This document shows positions 54,391 to 63,072 of a stretch of 64,000 nucleotides of DNA, one piece after another. Source of the stretch: Bacteroidaceae bacterium (GTDB taxonomy: Bacteria > Bacteroidota > Bacteroidia > Bacteroidales > Bacteroidaceae). The notes beneath the pieces are model-generated. The model saw only the letters and a list, made by a program, of their open reading frames with translations. It was not told where the DNA came from and did not search any database. The position numbers and the translations under genes were made by a program. Each line of letters opens with the position of its first letter. Position 1 is the stretch's first letter. The stretch spans positions 1-64,000 of the forward strand of contig JAFZVW010000023.1 of NCBI GenBank assembly GCA_017617635.1. Reading direction: 5' to 3'.

Positions 54391-56592
54391 ATGCGCAAGA
54401 TATTTATCGGCATGTGTCTGATATTATCGTTAGGCACTGTACATGCTGAAGTTGTCGAGAACCCACAACCAGTATGCGATTTGCTTGACCGAATAGGTGG
54501 CCGCGGAATGTCCAAACGCATAGTCACACAGTTGGATCAAAGTCTTGCAGCTGCACAGGGTGAGTTTTTCGTTCTAACCTCCCGGCAAGGCAAGCCATGT
54601 ATCAAAGGCAGCTCGATATCAGCCATAACGACAGGAATAGGATGGTATCTTAACCATGTTGCACACGTTAACCTTTCATGGAACAATGCCGTACGTGCCC
54701 GTCTTACAGGCATCAATTTACCGATACCTGCCAGTGAGGAATGCCACAAATCGGATGCCGACTACCGATACTACCTCAATTACTGCACTTTCGGCTATAG
54801 CATGACCACATGGGATTGGGAGCGCTGGCAGCAGGAGATAGACTGGATGGCTCTGCACGGAGTCAATATGCCTCTGCAAATCATAGGACTAGAAACCGTA
54901 TGGCGCAATTTTCTCATCGAAGACTGTCACTATTCCGAGACCAGTGCTGAAGCCTTTATCCCAGGCCCTGCATATACTGCATGGTGGGGAATGAACAATC
55001 TGGAAGGGTGGGGAGGCGATGCCGGAGACCATGCACACGGTGTTACCGATAACGCATGGTATCAGCGACAGGCCAATCTTGCTTCCAAGATTTTAGAGCG
55101 CGAACGTACACTGGGTATGCAACCTGTCTTGCCAGGTTTCAGCGGAATGATGCCAAGCAGTTTTCCCGGCGCTGAAAGCCAGGGCAAATGGTGTCAGTTC
55201 CAACGTCCGTATATCATGGATCCGTCCAATCCCGATTTCCAGAACCTTGCTGCCGCATACTATCGCCAGTTGGCAAAGGTCATGGGGCACAGCCGATATT
55301 ACAGCATGGATCCGTTCCATGAGGGAGGCCTGATTTCCAGCGGTAAATACAGCGAAGGCTACACTGCCATTTTTCGCGCTATGAACGATAATTGCGGTAT
55401 CGAAAGCCAATGGGTCATCCAGCAATGGCAGTGGGGTGACCATCAGCGTACCAGCCTTAATTCCGTGCCGGCAGGACGCCTTATAGTGCTTGATCTTTTT
55501 AGCGACGGTGATCCCAAGTTCGATGCATATCAGGGATATGCACCACAATATGCCGTGTATTGCGCAATCCCCAATTTCGGTGGACGCACTGGCTTTTTTG
55601 GACGTATACCCAAGATGGCAGACAATTATTATACCTACAAGAGCAAATACTCCACTATACGTGGCATAGGGGCTGCTCCTGAAGCCATCGAGCAGACACC
55701 TGTCGTATATGACCTGTTGTTCGAATTACCTTGGACCAACGGACAGAAACCGGACTGTGACCAATGGATACGCGACTATGCACTGGCACGCTACGGATTC
55801 GAGAACAGGAAAGCAGCCGATGCATGGCTGTTACTCCTGCATTCAGCGCTTGACAACACCACAACCCTGCAAGGTCCCCACGAAGCCGTAGTATGCGGAC
55901 GTCCGTCACTTCGTATCAATGCCGTAAGTACATGGGGCGGAACGCACATCTTCTATAACCTCAGGGACATGCAGCAGGCCGCATGGACACTGCTCGAAGC
56001 CGGAACCGGCAAGATGAGTGCCCTGGGACGCGAGAACTACAGCTTTGACCTCTGTGACATTGCACGTCAGGCAGTAACCGATTATTCAAAGGACCTTCTG
56101 GACAGTATACGTGTTGCATACGAACATGGTAACGAAACCAAGTACCAAGCGCAGGTTCAGCGCTTTCTGTCTCTCATTCTCGACCTTGATGCACTGCTCG
56201 GCACAAACCGTATGTTCCGTCTTGGCAACTGGACCCAGACAGCTCGCAAGGCAGCAGCCGAGGTACGAGGTGCAACCACGGCAACACCTGACTGGTACGA
56301 ACTATATAATGCGCGCCAGTTGATAACTACATGGGGTGGGATAGATGCCAGTGAACGTGCAGGCCTTCGTGATTACAGTTATCGCCAGTGGCAAGGTATG
56401 CTCAGCGATTTCTACTATCCCCGATGGCAGTATTACTTCAGTCATAATTTGCAGGCACCACAGGAAGGATGGTTCCCGATGGAATGGCGATGGGCACACG
56501 ATGCCAGTGTGCAGTATTCAGCACAACCCACCGGCAATACACGTACTCAGGCAGCACGCATACTCAAAAAATACCTTCCTATAGGAAACTGA
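54391..56592 (+). CDS. GH89-type alpha-N-acetylglucosaminidase
   Basis: The 733-residue exported enzyme has a signal peptide (MRKIFIGMCLILSLGTVHA). Its body follows GH89/NAGLU organisation: an N-terminal domain, then a barrel with the YRYYLNYCTFGYSMTTWDW and MALHGVNMPLQIIG segments, QPVLPGFSGMMP and MDPFHEGG, and an all-helical C-terminal domain. GH89 enzymes remove alpha-GlcNAc, for example from mucin or heparan sulphate. The gene follows cdsA after 32 nt, with no sugar-uptake genes nearby, an unusual place for a glycosidase. It ends 1 nt from the convergent DUF349 gene. Confidence 0.88.
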   Translation: MRKIFIGMCLILSLGTVHAEVVENPQPVCDLLDRIGGRGMSKRIVTQLDQSLAAAQGEFFVLTSRQGKPCIKGSSISAITTGIGWYLNHVAHVNLSWNNAVRARLTGINLPIPASEECHKSDADYRYYLNYCTFGYSMTTWDWERWQQEIDWMALHGVNMPLQIIGLETVWRNFLIEDCHYSETSAEAFIPGPAYTAWWGMNNLEGWGGDAGDHAHGVTDNAWYQRQANLASKILERERTLGMQPVLPGFSGMMPSSFPGAESQGKWCQFQRPYIMDPSNPDFQNLAAAYYRQLAKVMGHSRYYSMDPFHEGGLISSGKYSEGYTAIFRAMNDNCGIESQWVIQQWQWGDHQRTSLNSVPAGRLIVLDLFSDGDPKFDAYQGYAPQYAVYCAIPNFGGRTGFFGRIPKMADNYYTYKSKYSTIRGIGAAPEAIEQTPVVYDLLFELPWTNGQKPDCDQWIRDYALARYGFENRKAADAWLLLLHSALDNTTTLQGPHEAVVCGRPSLRINAVSTWGGTHIFYNLRDMQQAAWTLLEAGTGKMSALGRENYSFDLCDIARQAVTDYSKDLLDSIRVAYEHGNETKYQAQVQRFLSLILDLDALLGTNRMFRLGNWTQTARKAAAEVRGATTATPDWYELYNARQLITTWGGIDASERAGLRDYSYRQWQGMLSDFYYPRWQYYFSHNLQAPQEGWFPMEWRWAHDASVQYSAQPTGNTRTQAARILKKYLPIGN

Positions 56593-56593
56593 A

Positions 56594-58270
56594 TCAGTTA
56601 GCCCTCATCTTGGCTTCCATTTCCTTCAGCTCAGCCTTCAGAGCCTGAACCTTTTTCTCAAGCATGTCTACCAGGGCATTGCCCTTTTTGCTGCTTGTCG
56701 AAAGGAAGCCCAAGTTGTTTTCGTAAGTCTTGATTTCAGCCTTCAACTGTTCGTATGCACGTTGCAGACGCTGGCTGTCACCTCCGGCAGCCTCCTTGAT
56801 GCGCTGTATGCGGACCGCAGCACGTGTAGCCATACGGTTGGAACGGGCGCTCTCGTACAACTTGTCGCAAACCTCCTGATAGGCATTATAGATTTTGTCC
56901 TTCTCCTTGAAGGGCACGTGACCTGTCTCATTCCATTTCTGCTGCAACTCTTTCACTGCATCGATGACAACCTCTTTGCCATCCTCGGCCAATGCCTGCA
57001 ACTGCTGGATAATATCCTTCTTTGCCTGCAAGTTCTGCTGCTGTTCATTGCGTGCATCTGCACCTGCAGCCTTACGAGCCTGGAAGAAAGTATCACAAGC
57101 CTGCCTGAACTCCTCCCAGAGCTGTTGGCTGTATTTCTTCGGTACCGCACCAATCTCCTTCCATTGCTTCTGAAGCTCGGTCAGTTCATCCGCAGTCTTG
57201 TTCCAATCGACACTGTCCTTCAGTGCAACGGCACGTTCAAGCAGAGCCTTCTTCTTCTGCAGGTTTTCCTCCAGGCTTTCACGGATATTCTTGTAATAGT
57301 CACTCTTGGCATTAAAGAATTTGTTGCATGCCTCACGGAAACGCTCAAAAATAGTCGTGTTGAACTTCTGTGGAGCAAATCCTATTTCACGCCACTCTGC
57401 CTGCATATCCATCACAGCCTGGGTAAGTTCCTCCCATTTGGGTTTCTCACCCAATTCTGCAACTACAGCCTCAACCTTTTCGCACAGGGCCGTCTTCTTC
57501 TGCAGGTTCTCCTCCTCCTTGGCCTTCAGAGCCTCGAAATGAGCCTGATGACGCTTGTTTACCTCGGTCGAGGCATCCTTGAAGCGCTGCCACAGAGACT
57601 CGCGTACTTCACGGCTTACAGGTCCTATTTCTTTCCATTCCTGATGGTAGCCCTGCAACAGGTTGAATGCACTTATCACATCCTCTACATCCTTCAGTGC
57701 CTCAGCTTTTTCGCACAAAGCAGTCTTCAGCTCCAGGTTCTTCTTGAAATCATAGTCACGCAATTCATGACCCATCTTCAGCAAATCATAGTACTGTTCG
57801 CTGTACAACTGGTAGTTCTTCCACAGTTCCGTACTGCGCTCCGCAGGAACGGCACCTGTTTCCTTCCACTGTTGCTGCAGCGACTTGTACTCGTCAAAGT
57901 GCTGTCCTGCTTCCTCAGGATTGGTTGTCAGTTGCTGAATACGCTCCAATATATGTAATTTCTTCTCCAGATTATCTGCACGTTCTTTCTCGATGCGCAG
58001 TTGTTCGTCTGCCCGGCGTTCACGCAATACCTGCATGGCCTGACGGAAAGTCTCCTCGTCGGGATCCATCTCGGGAACATAAGCCTCGGGATCACCGCCG
58101 TCATCAATATACTTCTTGCGAGCCTCCTGCATAGCCTGGTTGTGAAAGCGGTAGAACTGTTGCTTCAGCTGGTCCATGTCACTCTTTGTAGGGATAGTTT
58201 CACCCTGAGCCAGTTCTGTAGCCTTTGCCACCACCTGCTCTTTACTTTCAAGGATTATTGCCTCTTCCAT
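56594..58270 (-). CDS. DUF349 repeat protein
   Basis: The 558-residue coiled-coil-rich protein carries about five DUF349 repeats, each marked by a W-K/R/N-x-x-G-x-V/A-P pattern (WKETGAVPAERSTELWKNY, WKEIGPVSREV, WREIGFAPQKF, WKEIGAVPKKY, WNETGHVPFKE). The function of the family is unclear; some Bacteroidetes members are tied to stress. The ATG 58270 is used since the codon 27 nt upstream is TTG. It is the last gene of the Na/Pi-corA operon, 17 nt after corA. Confidence 0.82.
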   Translation of the reverse strand: MEEAIILESKEQVVAKATELAQGETIPTKSDMDQLKQQFYRFHNQAMQEARKKYIDDGGDPEAYVPEMDPDEETFRQAMQVLRERRADEQLRIEKERADNLEKKLHILERIQQLTTNPEEAGQHFDEYKSLQQQWKETGAVPAERSTELWKNYQLYSEQYYDLLKMGHELRDYDFKKNLELKTALCEKAEALKDVEDVISAFNLLQGYHQEWKEIGPVSREVRESLWQRFKDASTEVNKRHQAHFEALKAKEEENLQKKTALCEKVEAVVAELGEKPKWEELTQAVMDMQAEWREIGFAPQKFNTTIFERFREACNKFFNAKSDYYKNIRESLEENLQKKKALLERAVALKDSVDWNKTADELTELQKQWKEIGAVPKKYSQQLWEEFRQACDTFFQARKAAGADARNEQQQNLQAKKDIIQQLQALAEDGKEVVIDAVKELQQKWNETGHVPFKEKDKIYNAYQEVCDKLYESARSNRMATRAAVRIQRIKEAAGGDSQRLQRAYEQLKAEIKTYENNLGFLSTSSKKGNALVDMLEKKVQALKAELKEMEAKMRAN

Positions 58271-58287
58271 TATGTCGTTATTATCCG

Positions 58288-59214
58288 TTAAATCCAATTC
58301 TTATGTCTGAAATACCACCAGAAGCTGAATGTTGTGACTACGCACAGTACCATAGCCAAGGGGAATCCCCACCATCCCGTTTCCATGCCGTTTATCAGGT
58401 TCATGCCAAACAGACTCGCAATCAGCGTCGGGAACATCAGTATCAGCGATACCGATGTCAGCATCTTCATCACCTGAGACATATTATTATTAATAAGGTT
58501 GGCATACGTATCCATTGTCGAATCCAGAATGTTCGCATATATGCCAGCCGTTTCACGTGCCTGACTCAACTCGATGTTGACGTCCTCAATCAAGTCCGCA
58601 TCCAGTTCATCCACCTTCAGTTTGAACTTAAGTTTCGACAGCAACGTCTCATTACCGCGAATACTCGTTACAAAATAAGTCAGCGAATCCTGCAGGCGGG
58701 ACAGCGAAATCAAGTCCGCATTATCCACCTTGGCATCCAGATTACGCTTGCTCTGATCTATCAGCGCAGAAATCTGCTTCAGGCGCTTCAGGTACCAAAC
58801 TGCACTGCTCAGGAAAAGACGGAAAACCATATCCACCGAGTCAGTGAAACCAATCCCGCGACGCTGCTGATACGTCACGAAATCGATCATCATATTGGTT
58901 TCAAAATTGCACACTGTTATGCACACATCGCCTTTCATTATGATACCCAGCGGTATCGTGGTGTACGGAGTACGCGAACGTACCTCCTTCACATAAGGTA
59001 TACGCAGGATTATCAGCGCCCATCCCTCGTCATGGTCATAACGGGGCCGCTCGTCAGTATCAGCAATATCGTCCAGGAAATAATCAGGTATTCCCAGAGT
59101 GTTCTCCAGAAAGTCCGTATCCTCGTCCGTAGGGCACGTTACCTGTACCCAGCAGTTTGGAGTCCATTCAGGTATTGTACACAGACCATTCTGAGTGTTC
59201 CAGTATGTTCTCAT
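58288..59214 (-). CDS. corA: CorA-family Mg2+/divalent-cation transporter
   Basis: The 308-residue channel has a large soluble N-terminal domain, a long stalk helix and two C-terminal TM helices with the FGMN pore-loop motif (about residue 268) and a basic C-terminus. GMN binds hydrated Mg2+. It overlaps the Na/Pi gene by 4 nt. Confidence 0.93.
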   Translation of the reverse strand: MRTYWNTQNGLCTIPEWTPNCWVQVTCPTDEDTDFLENTLGIPDYFLDDIADTDERPRYDHDEGWALIILRIPYVKEVRSRTPYTTIPLGIIMKGDVCITVCNFETNMMIDFVTYQQRRGIGFTDSVDMVFRLFLSSAVWYLKRLKQISALIDQSKRNLDAKVDNADLISLSRLQDSLTYFVTSIRGNETLLSKLKFKLKVDELDADLIEDVNIELSQARETAGIYANILDSTMDTYANLINNNMSQVMKMLTSVSLILMFPTLIASLFGMNLINGMETGWWGFPLAMVLCVVTTFSFWWYFRHKNWI

Positions 59215-60911
59215 ACCTTACGTTTTTCCTTCAGGCCCGAAGCCTCTATAACATTGATTACATAGTCACCCAGCTTCTCGCATTCGCTGATGATATCCAT
59301 GTAGAATACACCAGTCTGGTAGTCATACAACTTATTGTTGATATCAACCACGTTCTGGTTCTTCAGCTGAGTACGGTAGTTATTTATCTCATGTTCAGTA
59401 TTGAAACTCTTGTTCAGGTCCACATACCTGTGTTCGCCCTGTTCGATAACCACGGCCATCTGGCTTATTGCATCCTCGGTCAGTTGCATCATGCTGTGTA
59501 TATGCTGCAGCTGCTTCTCGGTGAAAGGCTCAGTCCCATATTGGCGCTTACGGGAAATTGTGCGTGCCAGGTTATAGTTTGCATCACCTATGCTCTCCAG
59601 TTCCGAACATACACGCATCATGTGCTGGATTTCGATCTTGGATTCTGCCGACAGACGACCCTCGCTCACTTTGGTCAGGTAGTCACATATCTCTACCTCC
59701 ATGTTGTCCGTGATGCTTTCGTATTTCTCTATACGCGAGAACAGTTTGTTGAAGTCCTCTCCCTTTTCAGTGCCAAGCAGTTCCTGCACCATACCGAACA
59801 TACGCGCACATCGCTCCACAAATACATTTATCTCCTTCTTGGCCTCGAAGATAGACAATTCCGCCGTACTCATCAGACCTCCCGATATATAGCGTAGACG
59901 GCTTTCCTCCTCCTGCATGCCCTCGCGCTGAGGCACCAGCATGCACACCAGTTTCTCCATCGGCTTTATAAACCATATCAGGATTAGTACGTTGCATACG
60001 TTAAACGACGTATGGAAGGCAGCCAGTACTGCATTGAATATCACAGGGTCGCCCACATTTGTCGGGTCACACCCCACCATCCAGCACACCAGATTCACAA
60101 ACCACTTGTACACAAGCAGTACCCAGATTACACCGAAGAAGTTGAAAATCAAGTGGGCACGTGCTGCACGCTGAGCCTGGGTCGATGCACTCATGGCCAC
60201 CACGTTTGACGTAATCGTAGTACCTATGTTCTCACCCATTACCAGGGCAAAGCCTGCATAGATGTCCAAAACACCGGTCGAGCACAAGGTCATGGTAATC
60301 GCCATGATTGCAGCTGAGCTCTGTACTGCACATGTCAGCAGTCCGCCAATCAGCAGGTACAGGAAATAGGTTCCATAGTCACCGGGTCCCAGATGGCTCG
60401 TGCTGTCAAAGATTGACTTTACGGCCGGGATCTGGTCCAGATGCATATCAACGGCATTCGCCTTCAGCGTAGTCAGTCCAAGCAGCATCAGCGCAAGACC
60501 CATGATAAATTCCCCCAGGTTTATATTCTTCCTCGAGTAAATCAAAGCCACCGAAAGCACAATTGCAGCATATACCATCAGGCGCATGTCGAAACTGCCG
60601 CCCAGCACCATAATCCACGCTGTTGCCGTAGTACCGATGTTCGCACCCATGATAACCGAGATGGCCTGAGCCAGAGTCAGCAGTCCTGCACTTACAAAAC
60701 TAACCGTCATCACAGTCGTTGCTGTCGAAGACTGTATGCTTGTCGTGATGAAGGCACCGGTCAGCAATCCCGTAAAACGATTCGTAGTAGCCGTAGCCAG
60801 TACGTTACGCAATTTGCTACCCGCCATCTTCTGCAAGCCTTCACTCATGACCTTCATGCCGTACATCAGCAAGGCAACCGAGCCAATCAGAATCAGGAAT
60901 CCCAATACCAT
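59211..60911 (-). CDS. Na+/phosphate cotransporter with PhoU-like domain
   Basis: The 566-residue membrane protein has two inverted repeats, each with a QSS motif (QSSTATT and QSSAAIM), characteristic of the NptA/PNaS family, and a C-terminal PhoU-like helical region (about 350-566). It would import or export phosphate with Na+. It is the first gene of the operon, with promoter 60944-60951. Mg2+ and phosphate transport sit together here, which suggests joint control of these ions. Confidence 0.9.
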   Translation of the reverse strand: MVLGFLILIGSVALLMYGMKVMSEGLQKMAGSKLRNVLATATTNRFTGLLTGAFITTSIQSSTATTVMTVSFVSAGLLTLAQAISVIMGANIGTTATAWIMVLGGSFDMRLMVYAAIVLSVALIYSRKNINLGEFIMGLALMLLGLTTLKANAVDMHLDQIPAVKSIFDSTSHLGPGDYGTYFLYLLIGGLLTCAVQSSAAIMAITMTLCSTGVLDIYAGFALVMGENIGTTITSNVVAMSASTQAQRAARAHLIFNFFGVIWVLLVYKWFVNLVCWMVGCDPTNVGDPVIFNAVLAAFHTSFNVCNVLILIWFIKPMEKLVCMLVPQREGMQEEESRLRYISGGLMSTAELSIFEAKKEINVFVERCARMFGMVQELLGTEKGEDFNKLFSRIEKYESITDNMEVEICDYLTKVSEGRLSAESKIEIQHMMRVCSELESIGDANYNLARTISRKRQYGTEPFTEKQLQHIHSMMQLTEDAISQMAVVIEQGEHRYVDLNKSFNTEHEINNYRTQLKNQNVVDINNKLYDYQTGVFYMDIISECEKLGDYVINVIEASGLKEKRKV

Positions 60912-60943
60912 AGATATTTCAGATTAATTATCACTTTCGCGTA

Positions 60944-60951
60944 CAAATATA
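60944..60951 (-). promoter_or_regulatory. -7 element for the Na/Pi-corA-DUF349 operon
   Basis: On the minus strand this reads TATATTTG, 32 nt before the ATG at 60911. Confidence 0.6.
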
Positions 60952-61005
60952 TTAAAATTTAACATACTTCTACGCCAATCCCTTACATTTTTTCAAAAAA
61001 CAGAC

Positions 61006-61779
61006 TCAGTTTTTCTCCCCTCTCGCCCTGCCTATATCATTCGTCAGGCGGATAAAGTCCTCCACGCCCAACTGTTCGGGCCTCAGCGAGCCGAATTCAT
61101 GCCCTTCAGGTATCAATCCCCTCAGCGAGCCACGCAACATCTTGCGACGCTGCTGGAAACTTTGCTTCACTATACGCACCAGCAGCCGCTCGTCACACCC
61201 CGCATCCTGCCTGCCGTTGCGACGCATTACAATCACCGCGCTCTGCACCTTTGGCGGCGGGTTAAACACCGTTGGGGGCACGGTAAAGCAATACTCCACG
61301 TCATACCATAGCTGCACCAATACCGAGATAATACCCTGCGCCTTCGTACCAGGCCTTGCTGCCAGACGCTCGGCCACCTCCTTCTGTATCATACCTGTAC
61401 AGCACGGAATTATGTCTCTGTACTCCAGCATTTTGAAGAAAATCTGGCTTGAAATGTTATAAGGGTAGTTGCCCGTCAGCACAAACGGCCCACCGAAAAC
61501 ATTCTCCAGGTGCATCTTCAGAAAATCATCCTCGATGATATTGTCCTCAAAATCAGGATATTTCCTGCGCAGATACTCCACGCTCTCGTAATCCAGTTCC
61601 ACCACCTTCAGTTCCCTGGGCTTTTGCATCAGAAACTGTGTCATAACACCCATTCCCGGCCCCACCTCCAATACAGGAATTTCAGGGCAGGCGTCCACTG
61701 TGTCCGCAATACGCCTGGCAACACTCAAGTCCGTCAGAAAATGCTGCCCCAAGAACTTCTTAGCCTTTACCTCTCGCAT
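61006..61779 (-). CDS. rsmA: 16S rRNA adenine1518/1519-N6,N6-dimethyltransferase
   Basis: The 257-residue KsgA/Dim1 enzyme has AKKFLGQHFLTDLSVARRI, SAM-binding EVGPGMGVMTQFL and the catalytic NYPYNISSQIFF motif. It dimethylates two adenines near the 3' end of 16S rRNA. It is monocistronic with a -7 box at 61809-61816. Confidence 0.96.
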   Translation of the reverse strand: MREVKAKKFLGQHFLTDLSVARRIADTVDACPEIPVLEVGPGMGVMTQFLMQKPRELKVVELDYESVEYLRRKYPDFEDNIIEDDFLKMHLENVFGGPFVLTGNYPYNISSQIFFKMLEYRDIIPCCTGMIQKEVAERLAARPGTKAQGIISVLVQLWYDVEYCFTVPPTVFNPPPKVQSAVIVMRRNGRQDAGCDERLLVRIVKQSFQQRRKMLRGSLRGLIPEGHEFGSLRPEQLGVEDFIRLTNDIGRARGEKN

Positions 61780-61808
61780 CTATGGCACTTTTTTAGTCGT
61801 TTCCGGCA

Positions 61809-61816
61809 CAAAGATA
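61809..61816 (-). promoter_or_regulatory. -7 element for rsmA
   Basis: On the minus strand this reads TATCTTTG, 29 nt before the ATG at 61779. A small inverted repeat CCGAT/ATCGG follows nearby. Confidence 0.6.
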
Positions 61817-61864
61817 ATCATTTTTGCCGATTCTATCGGTAAGATGGAGCAAAAAACATTCCCT

Positions 61865-62845
61865 TCAACCCTTGTTCCCAAACATGGCAAGGGCTTCGGC
61901 AGGATCAAACGGCCCCGCATCCTCAATACTGAACAGGTTGCCGTCATCCCACATCTCGGTCATGGTTCCATAGTCCGTAATGATAAGACCATTACCAGAG
62001 TTTACATTCAAGGTAAAGACTTTATTGCTGGCATGGTCAGACCAGAAATCAAAGACGAAGCTGCTGTCCCTCATGTGCAGGTCACAGGCACACCAGTCCT
62101 TTTCGGCATACTGCTTGAGCAGCGGCTTGTCCGTCTCCATCAACACCACATTGATGAAGCGCTTGTCCTGTACACTGTAGATATAGTAATAATCATCGTA
62201 TTTCAGCAGGGCAAACGTCGAAGCAGAGTCACACCTGTAGTACAAGGCAGCTTCGAATGTAGTGGCGGGCATATTGTCCTTCACGCCCAGGATACCTCGC
62301 AAATCGTTGCGCGTATGGATGTAGTACTGCCTGTCGTTTCGTATCTCGTCCATCGAGGTCAGGAATTTCCCATGCACCGGCTTTTCCACTGTAGTATTTC
62401 CCGCAGGCTCATTCGATTGGAAATACATGTAACCCAAAGCAATGCAAGCAACTGCCAGAAGGCACACCGCTGCAGTCAGCCATTTGCCGTTTCTTTTAAC
62501 CCAATTGCAATTATGCTTAGGCATGACAGCCTGTTCAAGAGTAACCTTACCTCCGTCGCAGGCAGACACATTCGTCCTTTCCTCTTTCTGGCCTGCATCG
62601 TCTGGAAATACTTTCAGGAAACTGACGTAATCTTCATAACCAAGAAACTGTGCCAGGATGTCCAGGGTTGAAGTGCGAGTGTTCACAGATCCTTTGTATC
62701 CCCATATTCGCATCAGCGTATCAACGCTTATACTATCGTGTGTCTTGTTTCCTATCCTTTCGGAAAGGAGACGGAAGTCTTTAGGAGTTCTCAACTCTAT
62801 TCCTAACTCACGTTCCAGTTCCTTGCGTAAAAATAAGTGTTTCAT
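61865..62845 (-). CDS. Membrane-anchored protein with HTH-like N-terminal domain, probable regulator
   Basis: The 326-residue protein starts MKHLFLRKELERELG. Residues 1-80 form a helical domain with RTPKDFRLLSERI and ISVDTLMRIWGY, a pattern I associate with a DNA-binding-like domain common in Bacteroidetes. It is followed by a TM helix (about 122-142) and a C-terminal domain rich in Tyr, Asp and Trp that would lie across the membrane. The ATG 62845 is used; a longer frame to 62998 has a poor leader. The -7 box at 62872-62879 lies just upstream. It is divergent from a BspA-like gene, which makes it a plausible regulator of that gene. Confidence 0.6.
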   Translation of the reverse strand: MKHLFLRKELERELGIELRTPKDFRLLSERIGNKTHDSISVDTLMRIWGYKGSVNTRTSTLDILAQFLGYEDYVSFLKVFPDDAGQKEERTNVSACDGGKVTLEQAVMPKHNCNWVKRNGKWLTAAVCLLAVACIALGYMYFQSNEPAGNTTVEKPVHGKFLTSMDEIRNDRQYYIHTRNDLRGILGVKDNMPATTFEAALYYRCDSASTFALLKYDDYYYIYSVQDKRFINVVLMETDKPLLKQYAEKDWCACDLHMRDSSFVFDFWSDHASNKVFTLNVNSGNGLIITDYGTMTEMWDDGNLFSIEDAGPFDPAEALAMFGNKG

Positions 62846-62871
62846 ATATATGTATATATTATTTCTGCTTG

Positions 62872-62879
62872 CAAAGTTA
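62872..62879 (-). promoter_or_regulatory. -7 element for the membrane-anchored regulator-like gene
   Basis: On the minus strand this reads TAACTTTG, 26 nt before the ATG at 62845. Confidence 0.55.
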
Positions 62880-62890
62880 TGGCAAATTTC

Positions 62891-62933
62891 CGAAATGCTA
62901 TAATTATCCATTGCTTCCATATATGGCATTTCG
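62891..62933. repeat. Inverted repeat in the divergent region before the BspA-like gene
   Basis: CGAAATGC (62891-62898) and GCATTTCG (62926-62933) are a perfect 8-bp inverted repeat, 27 nt apart. They lie just upstream of the minus-strand promoter, within a run of ATATATGGC/GCCATA-like sequences. It could be an operator. Confidence 0.35.
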
Positions 62934-62987
62934 TTCCAATGTACCAATTGCCACATATATGCCATAAACATATACGTGTAATCTTTA

Positions 62988-62995
62988 TTATTTTG
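62988..62995 (+). promoter_or_regulatory. Possible -7 element for the BspA-like gene
   Basis: TTATTTTG matches TAnnTTTG at seven of eight defined-or-free positions, with T for A at the second, and lies 77 nt before the ATG at 63073. Weak. Confidence 0.3.
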
Positions 62996-63072
62996 CAATG
63001 CAAGAGAAGATGTGCCTATATGGGATACATAACGGCGAATGCTCGTATCAACTAAATTAAATATATGTAATT

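Noticed and set aside
56762..57958. 398-codon Leu-rich frame opposite the DUF349 gene
   Set aside because: Mirror of the Lys/Gln/Glu coiled-coil codons; no signal of its own.
58225..59265. 346-codon frame opposite corA
   Set aside because: His/Gln/Arg-rich shadow without motifs.
61700..62671. 323-codon frame opposite the membrane-anchored regulator-like gene
   Set aside because: Crosses rsmA and the next gene in antisense; no domain.
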